Assembly: GCA_017577615.1 (NCBI GenBank)
Contig: PKRE01000001.1
Span: forward strand, 186,001-250,000
Length of the DNA stretch: 64,000 nucleotides
Origin: Gammaproteobacteria bacterium
GTDB taxonomy: Bacteria > Pseudomonadota > Gammaproteobacteria > Steroidobacterales > Steroidobacteraceae
Direction of reading: 5' to 3'
Shown: positions 27,237 through 35,705 of the stretch, one piece after another
How positions within the stretch are numbered: position 1 is the first letter of the stretch
Layout of the letters: each line of letters starts with the position of its first letter
Position numbers and translations under genes: made by a program
The notes under the pieces: model-generated
Told to the model about the DNA's origin: nothing
Database searches by the model: none
What the model saw: only the letters and a program-made list of their open reading frames with translations

Positions 27237-27964
27237 GACCGGGTCGCTTCGGGACGCGAGTCGCTGGTCGGGATGAGAACGTAGCCTGCTCCGCGAATGC
27301 TGCGAATCTCCGGGAGCCCGTTCTCTCCCAGGCCGAGCTTACGCCGGAGATTGCTCACGTGCGTGTCGATGCTGCGGTCGTAGGGCGTCAAGCGCCGGCC
27401 GAGCACGCGCTCGGTCAGCGACTCGCGGGATTGCACCTGTCCTGCCGATCGCATCAGCACTTCCAATAACCGCAGCTCCGTCCCCGTAAGTCGCACGGCT
27501 TGACCGAACAGAGTCACCTCGAACAGCGCCGGATCGAGCCGCAACGGTCCGATGGCGATCGGCTGCGCCGGTGTATCGGCATTCTGCGGCGAGAACCGCC
27601 GCAACACGGCCCGCACGCGCGCAACGAGCTCGCGTGGGTTGAACGGCTTGGGGAGATAATCGTCGGCACCGAGCTCCAGGCCGACGATGCGATCGACGTC
27701 TGCACCGTGCGCGGTCAGCATGATCACTGGAACGGAGCAGCTCCGCCGCAAGCGCCTCAGCACTTCGAAGCCGCTCAACGACGGCAGCATGACATCGAGA
27801 ATCACCAAATCGACCGGATCGGGCCGCTCAAGCAACCGCTCGAGGGCTTCGGCACCGTCGCGCAACACCGAAACCTGAAAGCCCTCGCCGCTCAAGTACT
27901 CGGTGAGCATTTGGCCCAATTCGCGATCGTCGTCGACGAGCAATAAGGAAGGTGTCTGAGTCAT
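27233..27964 (-). CDS. OmpR-family response regulator, CpxR-like
   Basis: A 243-residue two-domain regulator. The receiver opens LLLVDDDRELGQML, the phospho-acceptor is D57 in VILDVMLP, and the conserved Thr and Lys are in IMLTAHG and YLPKPFNPRE. The C-terminal winged helix has LTGTELRLLEVLM and ends RSIRGAGYVLI. It resembles CpxR and pairs with the kinase downstream (ATGA overlap 27233-27236). The start at 27964 was chosen because the family N-terminus begins there; an in-frame upstream extension lies in non-coding DNA. Confidence 0.94.
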   Translation of the reverse strand: MTQTPSLLLVDDDRELGQMLTEYLSGEGFQVSVLRDGAEALERLLERPDPVDLVILDVMLPSLSGFEVLRRLRRSCSVPVIMLTAHGADVDRIVGLELGADDYLPKPFNPRELVARVRAVLRRFSPQNADTPAQPIAIGPLRLDPALFEVTLFGQAVRLTGTELRLLEVLMRSAGQVQSRESLTERVLGRRLTPYDRSIDTHVSNLRRKLGLGENGLPEIRSIRGAGYVLIPTSDSRPEATRS

Positions 27965-28385
27965 AAGCGATGTATTATTCGATGGTCGGCCGTCGCATCC
28001 ACTTTTCGCGGACTGCGCTGCTTCCGTCTGAGAAGTAGATGTTCGACCAACGACTACTTCGGCGCAATCCTCACCACGCCCGTGTGTCGAGCCTACATAC
28101 CACCAGGGAGGCAAGCAGGCCTCGTCGGTGTCATGGATTGCTTTGCAGGAGGTACGAACTGACAGTTCCCAAGGCGACGATGCATCGTGTGCCGGGATCG
28201 ACTGGCTAGAGAGCGCCCGTTTCGTCTGGAGGAGTGCCGAGGGACTCCGTACGTACGGCTTACGGCGCTGGGGCGCCGAGCTTCTCTGCCGCAGCGAGTT
28301 CAGTCTTTGTTCACGCGGACGCGGCTATCATAGTCTCGTTCCGATGGCCGGTTCGGCGCAGAAGAAACCAGGAAGGAGGACATCG
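27965..28385. promoter_or_regulatory. 421-base divergent control region between the CpxR-like gene and the EF-hand gene
   Basis: No convincing gene is present. For the EF-hand gene a TATCAT -10-like hexamer lies at 28326-28331 without a strong -35, as expected if an activator is needed. For the regulator, the AT-rich stretch TGTATTATTC sits just upstream of its start (27971-27980). CpxR-type operons are often autoregulated, so binding sites are expected here, but none was confidently identified by eye. Confidence 0.35.
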
Positions 28386-28661
28386 ATGACGAACAAGCTG
28401 ATCGGCACGATCACTGTGGCCGCACTCGCACTATGCGCTGCCGCCAATGCCGCAGGCAAGCCTGAGGTGGAGAAAGCCAAAGCGAACGCGGACACATTTG
28501 CTGCGCTCGACCGAAATGGCGACAAGCAAATCAGCCGCACCGAAGCGGGAGTGGATCGAGAGCTGTCCGACAATTTCGCCTATATCGACACGGACGGCGA
28601 TGGATTCATCAGCCTCGCGGAGTTCTTGGCTCACTTCGAACGTCTGCGCGATCCTACCTAA
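28386..28661 (+). CDS. Small exported EF-hand protein
   Basis: A 91-residue protein with a signal peptide (LIGTITVAALALCAAANAAG) and two EF-hand calcium loops: residues 42-53 (DRNGDKQISRTE) and 68-79 (DTDGDGFISLAE). Both loops have all the usual acidic ligands and the final Glu. It is probably a periplasmic calcium-binding protein. A strong ribosome site (GGAAGGAGG) 7 bases before the ATG fixes the start. It faces the CpxRA-like operon across a 421-base gap; a regulatory link is possible but unproven. Confidence 0.88.
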   Translation: MTNKLIGTITVAALALCAAANAAGKPEVEKAKANADTFAALDRNGDKQISRTEAGVDRELSDNFAYIDTDGDGFISLAEFLAHFERLRDPT

Positions 28662-28788
28662 CCTCTTGGCGCGGGGAGCCGACAAGGCCACCGTCCGACG
28701 GCTTTTCTGACCGTCTTCCATCGCCGGCGCGACGTTCACGCGCTGATCGCTTACGATTGCACGGGTTCAACCTGGAGGCCTCGCCGTC

Positions 28789-29109
28789 ATGGCCGTGCCC
28801 TGGATGCAGATCGTTAGGCTCGTCCCGTCGATTCTCGAGGTTTCTCGAGAGCTCTTGAATCGGACCAAGACCTCGGCTCCCAGCGCCGATTCCAACGCGC
28901 CGTCGACGCCGGCCGACCTCGCTGCGCGCGTCACAGCGCTCGAGGAGAATGAGCGGCGACAGGCCGAGCTCGTCAACCAGATGGCGGAGCAAATTGCGAC
29001 CCTGGCTCGCGCAGCGGCTGCGCTCCACCGTCAGCTCGCTTGGCTGAAACTCGGGCTCGGCGTGGCAATCATCCTTGCACTCGCGGCCGTCGGCGTGGCG
29101 TTGCGCTAG
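28789..29109 (+). CDS. Small hypothetical C-tail membrane protein
   Basis: A 106-residue protein with an amphipathic start (PWMQIVRLVPSILEVSREL), a Ser/Ala/Pro-rich linker, a coiled-coil segment (AARVTALEENERRQAELVNQ) and a C-terminal hydrophobic helix (LKLGLGVAIILALAAVGVAL). GGAGG lies upstream of the ATG. This layout is common for small inner-membrane proteins of unknown function. Convergent with the M48 lipoprotein gene. Confidence 0.75.
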   Translation: MAVPWMQIVRLVPSILEVSRELLNRTKTSAPSADSNAPSTPADLAARVTALEENERRQAELVNQMAEQIATLARAAAALHRQLAWLKLGLGVAIILALAAVGVALR

Positions 29110-29133
29110 TCCCACCCAGCGCACGTTCACCGG

Positions 29134-29949
29134 CTATTGGCTCTCTCGATAAAAGTCGATCACCTTCGGCACGGCTGCCTGCAAATCTCTGATGCGCGAA
29201 GCGCTCGAAGGATGCGTGCTGAGGAACTCCGGCGGCCCACCACCGAGTCGTGCCATCTTCTGCCATAGCGTGATCGCCGCGTTGGGATCGAAGCCGGCAC
29301 GCGCCATCAGCTCCAAACCGATGCGATCTGCCTCTGCTTCCTGCTCGCGACTGTGCGGAAGCGTGAACGTCACAGCGGAGACCTGACTTGCGATCGACAT
29401 GATGCTGTCGCTCGCGCCGGTGGCGATTGCGAGCCCGCTCAACGCCAGCTGCTCCGCATATGCGCGCGAGATGCGCTCGCGTGAGTGCTCGCGCAGCGCG
29501 TGCGCAATCTCGTGCCCGATCACTGCGGCCAGCTCCGCATCGGTGGCCTCGAGCTCTTCCACGAGCCCTGTGTAGACCATGATCTTTCCACCGGGCATGC
29601 AGTAGGCATTCACGTCTTCGGACGTCTGCACGTTGATTTCCCAATTCCATTGCGGCGCATCGGGGCGGAACACAGCCGTGTGAGGAATGAGCCGCTGGGC
29701 GATCCGTTGCACTCGTGCGTGGAGTTTGGGATCGGCATTGAGCGCACCGCGGCTTCGTGCCTTGTCCAACTCCTGTCGATACGCCTCCTGAGCGCCCCTC
29801 TCGACTTGCTCAGCGGATACCAGCATGAGCTGCTTGCGCTGAACCCCGATCGCGCCGGGTTGCGTGGTTTGCACCGTCTGGCACGCCGTGCCCAACAGAG
29901 CGAGTGCGACGAGCAATATTCGACGAACAGCCATGGCAGGACGTCTCAT
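29134..29949 (-). CDS. M48 family metalloprotease lipoprotein
   Basis: A 271-residue periplasmic zinc protease of the BepA/LoiP/YcaL type. A signal peptide ends in the lipobox LLGTAC (C23), predicting lipid anchoring. The active site is GHEIAH (H146-E147...H150), with the third ligand in REQEAEADRIG. The sequence VNAYCMPGGKIMVYTGLV and the late FLSTHPSSASRI are typical of this group, which checks outer-membrane protein assembly. The start could be 29949 or the Met at 29934; neither has a strong ribosome site. In-frame sequence further upstream is judged non-coding. Confidence 0.93.
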   Translation of the reverse strand: MRRPAMAVRRILLVALALLGTACQTVQTTQPGAIGVQRKQLMLVSAEQVERGAQEAYRQELDKARSRGALNADPKLHARVQRIAQRLIPHTAVFRPDAPQWNWEINVQTSEDVNAYCMPGGKIMVYTGLVEELEATDAELAAVIGHEIAHALREHSRERISRAYAEQLALSGLAIATGASDSIMSIASQVSAVTFTLPHSREQEAEADRIGLELMARAGFDPNAAITLWQKMARLGGGPPEFLSTHPSSASRIRDLQAAVPKVIDFYRESQ

Positions 29950-30367
29950 ACTGCAAACGACCAGATTGGATACGAGGTTTTCCTCCGAGGTTCCGTGAGG
30001 GCATGCGCTACTGCCGATGACGCTCCCCCGCGTGATCACTCCGCGTCCCGCTCTCGACCCGTCAAGACCACCGGCGCTGTCATGGCGCTGCGAGCCAAAC
30101 CTCGCATGTTGCAACCGTTCGCTGCTGCGCCGAGTATCTGTCGCCGTACGGAACTGCGTTACGCTCACGGCGGCTGGTCACGAGAACCTGGGGGCGCATC
30201 TCCTCGTCATTACTGACGAGGAGACGGCAAATGGTAGCTTGCGGGCCCTGCAGCTGCACACGGCAGCGGCTGCGGCCTCTCATTAAAGGTTAACATCGCG
30301 GGTTCCCGCGCAGTCGCCGTGCCAACGTTGCGCCGCGACGCGCGGAGTGCGATTGAGGTAACCGATC
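29950..30367. other. 418-base divergent gap
   Basis: The gap lies between the M48 lipoprotein gene and the dienelactone hydrolase gene, which face away from each other. It contains no supported gene. Notable features are an 11-base-pair perfect palindrome (30199-30224), an AT-rich patch CATTAAAGGTTAACAT (near 30281-30296), the only likely promoter-like stretch for the plus-strand gene, and a CGCGGG/CCCGCG hairpin right after it. Confidence 0.4.
30199..30224. repeat. Perfect inverted repeat, 11-base arms
   Basis: The arms TCTCCTCGTCA (30199-30209) and TGACGAGGAGA (30214-30224) enclose TTAC. There is no T-run on either side, so it is not an ordinary terminator. It sits 144 bases upstream of the dienelactone hydrolase start in a divergent gap, a position compatible with an operator or an RNA hairpin. 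Confidence 0.75.
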
Positions 30368-31075
30368 ATGATTCAGACCCAAGAAATCGAGTATCGAGAC
30401 GAGAACACGGTGTGCAAAGGCTTCGTCGCATTCGATGACAGAGAGACGAGCCCCAAGCCTGCCGTGCTCATCAGTCATACGGTGCACGGCCGCGAGGAAT
30501 TCGTCGAGAATAAGGCGCGGCAGATCGCCGAGCTCGGGTATGTCGGCTTCGCTCTCGACATGTACGGCAGGCGCGGTGAGACGGTCGAGGAGAACCGCGC
30601 GCTGATGAATGAGCTGCTGGCAGATCGCGCCCTGCTCACCCGGCGCATCCGGGCGGCGCTCTCGGCGGTACGAACGCTGCCGCAGGTCGACGGCGCGCGC
30701 GTTGCGGCAATCGGCTACTGCTTCGGCGGCCTGTGCGTGCTCGACCTTGCACGTAGCGGCGCCGATGTCCGCGGTGTCGTGAGTCTGCACGGCCTGCTCA
30801 AGGGGCACGACCTGCCAAAACAGTCGATTCCGGCGAAGGTGCTGGTCCTCCATGGCCACGAGGATCCGCTCGTCCCGCCCGAGGACGTCCGTGCCTTCCA
30901 GGACGAGATGACGGCCGCCGGCGCGGATTGGCAGATCCATATCTACGGCGGCACGATGCATTCCTTCACGAACCCCAAGGCGGCGAACCCGGAGGCAGGC
31001 CTGCAATACAATCCGGTTGCCGACCAGCGCGCGTGGACGTCGCTCGTCGCGTTCCTCTCAGAAGTGCTACGCTGA
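30368..31075 (+). CDS. Dienelactone hydrolase family protein
   Basis: A 235-residue cytosolic alpha/beta hydrolase of the DLH family. The catalytic triad reads C118 (GYCFGG), D166 (HGHEDPLV) and H198 (GTMHSFTNP), matching the cysteine-nucleophile type. No other ring-cleavage genes are nearby, so a chloroaromatic role is not implied; many DLH proteins are general carboxylesterases. GAGGTAA lies 7 bases before the ATG. folE follows after only 5 bases, so they are probably cotranscribed. Confidence 0.9.
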   Translation: MIQTQEIEYRDENTVCKGFVAFDDRETSPKPAVLISHTVHGREEFVENKARQIAELGYVGFALDMYGRRGETVEENRALMNELLADRALLTRRIRAALSAVRTLPQVDGARVAAIGYCFGGLCVLDLARSGADVRGVVSLHGLLKGHDLPKQSIPAKVLVLHGHEDPLVPPEDVRAFQDEMTAAGADWQIHIYGGTMHSFTNPKAANPEAGLQYNPVADQRAWTSLVAFLSEVLR

Positions 31076-31080
31076 CCTTC

Positions 31081-31683
31081 ATGACAAGAAACAAACAGTT
31101 CCAGGTCACGGTCACGCAGGAGCAAGCCGAAGAAGCCGTCCGTACGCTGCTGCGCTGGTCCGGCGAGGATCCGACCCGCGAAGGCCTTCGCGACACGCCC
31201 AAGCGGGTCGTGCGTGCTTATCGCGAGTGGTTTTCAGGCTATGCCACCGACCCGGCCGATTACCTGCGCAGAACCTTCGAAGAGGTCGAAGGCTACGATG
31301 AGATGATCGTCTTGCGCGACATCGAGTTCGAGTCGCATTGCGAGCATCACATGGCGCCGATCATCGGTCGGGCGCACGTTGGCTATCTGCCGACCAACAA
31401 GGTGGTGGGCATCAGCAAGCTTGCTCGCGTGGTAGACGGCTACGCGCGACGGTTCCAAGTCCAAGAGAAGCTCACCGCTCAGATCGCTCACTGCATCGAC
31501 GAAGTTCTCAAGCCACGTGGTGTCGGCGTCGTCATCGACGCCGTCCATCAATGCATGACCACTCGCGGCGTGCACAAGCGCGGCGTTTCGATGGTCACAA
31601 GCAAAATGCTGGGCGCCTTCCGCGACGATGCACGCACGCGAGCAGAGTTTCTGCGCTTCATTGACGGCGGCAACCGGGTATAG
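31081..31683 (+). CDS. folE: GTP cyclohydrolase I
   Basis: A 200-residue enzyme that converts GTP to 7,8-dihydroneopterin triphosphate, the first step of folate (and tetrahydrobiopterin) synthesis. The zinc ligands are C87 and H90 (SHCEHHMAP) and C158 (VHQCMTTRGV). GYLPTNKVVGISKLARVVD and RFQVQEKLTAQIA are the usual core motifs, and the length is normal. It follows the DLH gene by 5 bases. The stop codon runs directly into a repeat-like hairpin (31681-31760). Confidence 0.96.
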   Translation: MTRNKQFQVTVTQEQAEEAVRTLLRWSGEDPTREGLRDTPKRVVRAYREWFSGYATDPADYLRRTFEEVEGYDEMIVLRDIEFESHCEHHMAPIIGRAHVGYLPTNKVVGISKLARVVDGYARRFQVQEKLTAQIAHCIDEVLKPRGVGVVIDAVHQCMTTRGVHKRGVSMVTSKMLGAFRDDARTRAEFLRFIDGGNRV

Positions 31684-31760
31684 GGAACAGGCAACGGGGA
31701 ATAAGGGAGAGCGTGCTTCTCCCCTGCTCCCCATTGCCTATTGCCATGTTCTATTCCCTA
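31681..31760. repeat. Gene-end inverted repeat between convergent folE and SHOCT genes (copy b)
   Basis: The left arm (31681-31710) contains TAGGGAACAGGCAACGGGGA and AAGGGAGA; the right arm (31717-31760) contains TCTCCCC, CTCCCCATTGCC and TATTCCCTA. The arms pair imperfectly over about 30 positions. Lying between two convergent stop codons, it probably serves as a two-way transcription end. The GGGAA(C/T)AGGCAA units recall dispersed repeats known from xanthomonad genomes. Confidence 0.65.
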
Positions 31761-32486
31761 CTCATCATGCGCACGCAGGATGCGCGCCTTGCCGGCCTCG
31801 TACTCTTCCTGCGACAGCACTCCCAGCTCGCGAAGTCGATAGTGCTCGCGCATCTCGTCGCGCAGGAACTGACGCTTGTCCTGCGGACGCAATGCTCTGG
31901 CCGCATTGATGTCCTTGATCAGCTCGATGAAGAACTGCTTGCCTTCACGCGTGCTGCCGATTCCGCCGGTAATGCTGACGAGCGTCGCGTGCCCGTGCAC
32001 GCTCTTGAACTGCAGCGACTCAGTCGTGCGACGCAGGAACAGGAAGAACGTCCCGACACTCGTCGCCAAGGTTGCCAGCGCCGCAATGAATCCGGGGCGT
32101 TGCCAAGGATTCTGCGCATGCGCGAGCACCGAGACGATGGTTGCGGCGGAAAGCGTCAGCAAGCCGATGGTGACGATGAGCCACGTCCAGGAAATCTCGC
32201 GGACACGTACCGGCTGGCTGTTCGCGAAGCGCAAATCGACGTCGTATCTCTTCGGCAGCTCGTCGGGTCGCACGCATCGCACGGACAGGAAGTGATCGTC
32301 GAGCAGCGCGAGCTCCGTCTCGCAGCCGCGTAAGGTGCTCTTCAGCGTGTAAGTCGCGCGCACTTTACCGCGAGCTCGCCGTCCGCTCGGCTGCGCTTCC
32401 TCGGGAGTCGATTCGAGCGAAATGTGCTCGGCGCGTCCGCTGACTGTCCTTGCTGCTTCGGTTGCGATCTCTGCTCGCACGCTCAC
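31758..32486 (-). CDS. Membrane protein with SHOCT-like C-terminus
   Basis: A 242-residue unknown. An N-terminal beta-rich region (about residues 1-100, including RATYTLKSTLRGCETELALLD) precedes two transmembrane helices (WTWLIVTIGLLTLSAATIVS and FIAALATLATSVGTFFLFL). A PH-like segment follows (LQFKSVHGHATLVSI, REGKQFFIELIKDI), then a SHOCT-type tail HYRLRELGVLSQEEYEAGKA. GTG at 32486 is preferred because GAGG lies 7 bases upstream; another GTG at 32531 would add 15 residues. Function unknown. Confidence 0.75.
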   Translation of the reverse strand: MSVRAEIATEAARTVSGRAEHISLESTPEEAQPSGRRARGKVRATYTLKSTLRGCETELALLDDHFLSVRCVRPDELPKRYDVDLRFANSQPVRVREISWTWLIVTIGLLTLSAATIVSVLAHAQNPWQRPGFIAALATLATSVGTFFLFLRRTTESLQFKSVHGHATLVSITGGIGSTREGKQFFIELIKDINAARALRPQDKRQFLRDEMREHYRLRELGVLSQEEYEAGKARILRAHDE

Positions 32487-32606
32487 ATTGGATCCTCGAC
32501 TCGCCGTCCTCGAAGCCAAGTGCGCCCGCACGACAGCTGCGGGGGAAACCCGATGCTAGGGTGTACCCTCGATGGGTAGCGAGACGTGCGTCACATTCCG
32601 GAGCAG

Positions 32607-32658
32607 GGCGCCTGAAGCCCCAGCCCCAAGCCCCTTGCCTAAGGCCAGCGCCCACGGC
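32607..32658. repeat. Gene-end G/C-rich element (copy c)
   Basis: This contains AAGCCCCAGCCCCAAGCCCC (32615-32634) between GGCGCC and GGCCAGCGCC arms, directly after the stop of the EEP-family gene on the minus strand. It has the same CCCCAGCCCC core and position as the other gene-end elements in this window. Confidence 0.55.
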
Positions 32659-33447
32659 CTACAGTCGCGACACATCCACCTCCGCTTTCAGCGGCAGATG
32701 ATCGGAGGCGACCTTTGCAAGCCGGCTGCGGTGTGTCTCGACTCTCACAATGGCGCGCATTGGACGCACCCAGATGCGCGTGAGCGTTAGCACCGGAAAA
32801 AACGAAGGGAATGCCGGCGGCGCAGGTGGCTCGCCGAAGAGCCGATGCGCTTCTTGAAGCATGCGTGAGCTTCGGCACCATTCGTTCATGTCGCCGAGCA
32901 CGAACGTCGGCATGTCCGGCTCGTCCACCACCGCATCCAGCACCTTTCGCCACTGAAAGCGGCGCTCGGCGCGACGCAAACCAAGATGGGCGGCGATTAC
33001 TCGCACGGTGCGACCATGCACGTCGAGATGAACATCGAGCGCGCCGCGCGGCTCACGTAGCGGGTAGCTCAAATCGTGCCTGCGCACTGCCAGGATCGGA
33101 TACCGGGTGAGGATGGCATTGCCGTACTCACCGGTGTGTCGAATCATCCGCAACCCCGGTATTGCGCGCATGCCAAGCGCATCCGACAGGTATTCGAGCT
33201 GCATCGACTCGACGTCATCCCCGGGCTGATTGTCGACTTCCTGGAGCGCAATGATGTCAGCGGCGAGCTCGCGAATCACCGCGGCAATGCGCGACGGTTT
33301 GCGGCGTCGGTCCATGCCCACGCAGCTGTGCACGTTGTAGGAGGCAAGAGTGATTGTCTCCCGACTGCTTTCTTCCACCGCTCTCGTGTCAGCCACGAAT
33401 TGCCGCTTGGTTTCAGGCGGCACGTGCGTTACCGACCTTATCTGCAC
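32659..33447 (-). CDS. Endonuclease/exonuclease/phosphatase (EEP) family protein
   Basis: A 262-residue metal-dependent phosphodiesterase fold. The motifs are LASYNVHSCVGMD (Asn), IIALQEVDNQ (metal-binding Glu), RVIAAHLGL, VLGDMNEW (Asp/Asn) and the terminal SDHLPLKAEV (Asp-His). The gene overlaps the end of the PLD-VTT gene by 35 bases, starting at GTG 33447 or GTG 33423. EEP proteins next to PLD-type cardiolipin synthases recur in proteobacteria, which suggests a phospholipid role rather than DNA cleavage; that is inference from context. Confidence 0.88.
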   Translation of the reverse strand: MQIRSVTHVPPETKRQFVADTRAVEESSRETITLASYNVHSCVGMDRRRKPSRIAAVIRELAADIIALQEVDNQPGDDVESMQLEYLSDALGMRAIPGLRMIRHTGEYGNAILTRYPILAVRRHDLSYPLREPRGALDVHLDVHGRTVRVIAAHLGLRRAERRFQWRKVLDAVVDEPDMPTFVLGDMNEWCRSSRMLQEAHRLFGEPPAPPAFPSFFPVLTLTRIWVRPMRAIVRVETHRSRLAKVASDHLPLKAEVDVSRL

Positions 33448-35578
33448 GAGCGAGCTCCGCCATGGAGCTCACGAGCCATCGCCGTACACCCCACATAGTG
33501 ACCGCAAGCAGGAGCAACACCGCCCCCAATAGCCAATAGTTCACTGCGTGCGGATCGACCATTGCCGCTTGCAGCTGATCGCCGAAGACCGTGGATGCGA
33601 GCGTGCCGGGCAGAATGCCGAGCGCCGTGCCGAGCATGAAGTGCCGCAGCTTGACACGCACTGTGCCAGCGACGACACCCTCGATGGCGAACGGCGCGAG
33701 CGGCACGAGACGCAACGCGGTGATCGCCAGAAGACCACGGCGGCGCAACACCTGCAGAATATCGTTGAGCTTGGCGCCTGCCACTCGCCGCACGGCATGG
33801 CGATCGAGACGCGTTCCCGCGACGTACGTAAGCCAGGCCGCCAGCTCGATGCCGAGCATCGCATAGACGAATCCAAGCCACGGACCGAACGCCAGAACGG
33901 CAAAGAGCGTGATCAGCGGCCGTGGAAACAACGTGACCGCCGCGGGCGTGTAAGCCAACACTGTGAGGATCGGCGCCCACCACTTCGCTCCGAACTCACT
34001 GGCCAAGTGCGCGATGCGTTTCGTCTCGACCAGCTGCGCGAGCGGCGCGAGCTGCCAGAACGCGGCCAGCGCGACGAGCACCGCTACGATCGTGACGAGC
34101 CGCGTCCATGCCGGACCGCCGTGCTCCGCGGGCAGATCGCCGCTGAACAGCCTGGTGAGGTCGCTGAGCGCCACCGGCTTTTCTGGGTCAGCGACACTCG
34201 CCATGTTCAGCACGGTCTCGGGGACCTGTGCCAGGTCCGTGAGCGGTTCGAGCGTACGCTCCGGGCGCCGCAATGCTTCGATCGCAGCCCGCAAGCTGCC
34301 GTACTCACGCACAGCGGCGCGCACTTGCTCAGGCTCGCAGCCCAAGTGCTCGGCCAGCAACGTGCTGCGCAAGGTTTCGATCGCATGAGCAATGTCGCTG
34401 CGGCCTTCCGCGGCAATGGTCAGATCGCACTCGGTATCGAGCCCCATGGAGCGATTCGCCAGATTGGCCGAGCCGATATGCACGAACGCGTCGTCCACGA
34501 TCATCATCTTGGCATGCACGTCGATGCACGTGCCCTCTTCCAGTCCCGCGACATATGGATAGAACACGCGCAGGCGACCGTAGCGATCGGCGGCACGCAA
34601 TTTTTCGATGAGTCGCGTGCGCAGCGTCTGCATCGTGAGCTCTTCGAGCCACCCGTGGCTGAGCTGCCTCAGCACGACGATGATCTCAGGGCCCTCGGCC
34701 TCGGCAAGACGCGCAGCCAACGCTGCGCCAATCTTGTCCGCCGTGAAGTACTGGTTCTCGATGTAGATCGACCGGCGCGCCGCGGCGATCAGGTCGAGAT
34801 ACATCGCTTCGATCTCGCGGACGCCCGCCACGCTTTCGGATTGAGGAGCGGTACGTGATATCGCAACCTTAAGGTCGTGTTGCATGGACGGCTCGTAGGA
34901 GGGTGGCCAGGGATCTGCACCACGCACGTGTGCCGGACTCAACACTTGCCCCGTCGCACGCTGCCAGCGTTCACGAATCAGATCGCCGAGCGCCCTTGCT
35001 GCCTCCGCGTCGACAGCCATCGCCACATCGTGAAAGGGCGGATACGGCGTGCCTTGCACCACACGCCGGGCATCACCCGGCGCGTGATCGCATGTGTCCC
35101 AGCGCTTGCAAGTCAGATCGATTCCGCCGCAAAAGGCGATCGCGTCATCTATCACCACGATCTTCTGGTGGTGCGACGCGCCGATCGGCTGCGTGTCGTC
35201 GTACTTGAAATGGATGCGGCGTCGAGGCTTCCAGCCGAATCCATAGGTCGGCGCCCACTCGCGATCGAGCCCGAAGATCATTGGATAGTCCCACACGAGA
35301 ATGTGAATGTTGAGGGCTCGCTTGCGTCGGACGAGATCGTTCAGGAACGCGCCGAGCTCGAGCTCACGGCCGCGCTCGTCGGCGCACAACAGGCGTGCGC
35401 GACTGTGAAAGTCCCATCCAACGATCAGGATGGAACGTTGCGCTCGGCGCGCGGCCTCGACAAACGCCTTGAAGTACGCATCGGCATCGATGAGAAAGAC
35501 AGCGCGATGAGCACGTTCGACGCGCCAACAGTTGCGACCTGTTTCGAACAGACTCGGCTCGGCAGCGTCTGCGGACAT
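33413..35578 (-). CDS. Phospholipase D-like protein fused to a VTT/DedA-type membrane domain
   Basis: A 721-residue fusion. The first 440 residues are a PLD-superfamily catalytic pair: HKD motif 1 is HHQKIVVIDD (H137-K139-D144) and HKD motif 2 is HAKMMIVDDAF followed by GSANLANRS (near residue 366). A membrane part from about residue 495 holds a VTT (SNARE-associated/DedA-like) domain with FPRPLITLFAVLAFGPWLGF and RLVPLAPFAIEGVVAGT. The PLD half probably makes or remodels phospholipids (cardiolipin synthase-like) and the VTT half may act in lipid flipping. It overlaps the EEP gene. The ATG at 35578 gives the natural N-terminus. Confidence 0.92.
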   Translation of the reverse strand: MSADAAEPSLFETGRNCWRVERAHRAVFLIDADAYFKAFVEAARRAQRSILIVGWDFHSRARLLCADERGRELELGAFLNDLVRRKRALNIHILVWDYPMIFGLDREWAPTYGFGWKPRRRIHFKYDDTQPIGASHHQKIVVIDDAIAFCGGIDLTCKRWDTCDHAPGDARRVVQGTPYPPFHDVAMAVDAEAARALGDLIRERWQRATGQVLSPAHVRGADPWPPSYEPSMQHDLKVAISRTAPQSESVAGVREIEAMYLDLIAAARRSIYIENQYFTADKIGAALAARLAEAEGPEIIVVLRQLSHGWLEELTMQTLRTRLIEKLRAADRYGRLRVFYPYVAGLEEGTCIDVHAKMMIVDDAFVHIGSANLANRSMGLDTECDLTIAAEGRSDIAHAIETLRSTLLAEHLGCEPEQVRAAVREYGSLRAAIEALRRPERTLEPLTDLAQVPETVLNMASVADPEKPVALSDLTRLFSGDLPAEHGGPAWTRLVTIVAVLVALAAFWQLAPLAQLVETKRIAHLASEFGAKWWAPILTVLAYTPAAVTLFPRPLITLFAVLAFGPWLGFVYAMLGIELAAWLTYVAGTRLDRHAVRRVAGAKLNDILQVLRRRGLLAITALRLVPLAPFAIEGVVAGTVRVKLRHFMLGTALGILPGTLASTVFGDQLQAAMVDPHAVNYWLLGAVLLLLAVTMWGVRRWLVSSMAELARADKVGNARAA

Positions 35579-35640
35579 GACAAATCGTTTTGAAATGTCC
35601 GAGAACGCTCGCAGCTTGCAGCGGGTTCCTAGGGGGCTGG

Positions 35641-35705
35641 AGACTAGAGGCTGGAGCTAGCGCGCGTACGCGCGCACCCGAGCCCCACGCCCCGGGCCCG
35701 AAGCC
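35641..35705. repeat. Gene-end G/C-rich element with 16-base palindrome (copy d)
   Basis: A perfect palindrome GCGCGCGTACGCGCGC (35660-35675) is followed by CCCGAGCCCCACGCCCCGGG, immediately after the D-2-hydroxyacid dehydrogenase stop on the minus strand. Flanking GGCTGGAGCTAG and AAGCCCTAG belong to the same element type found at other gene ends here. Confidence 0.6.
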
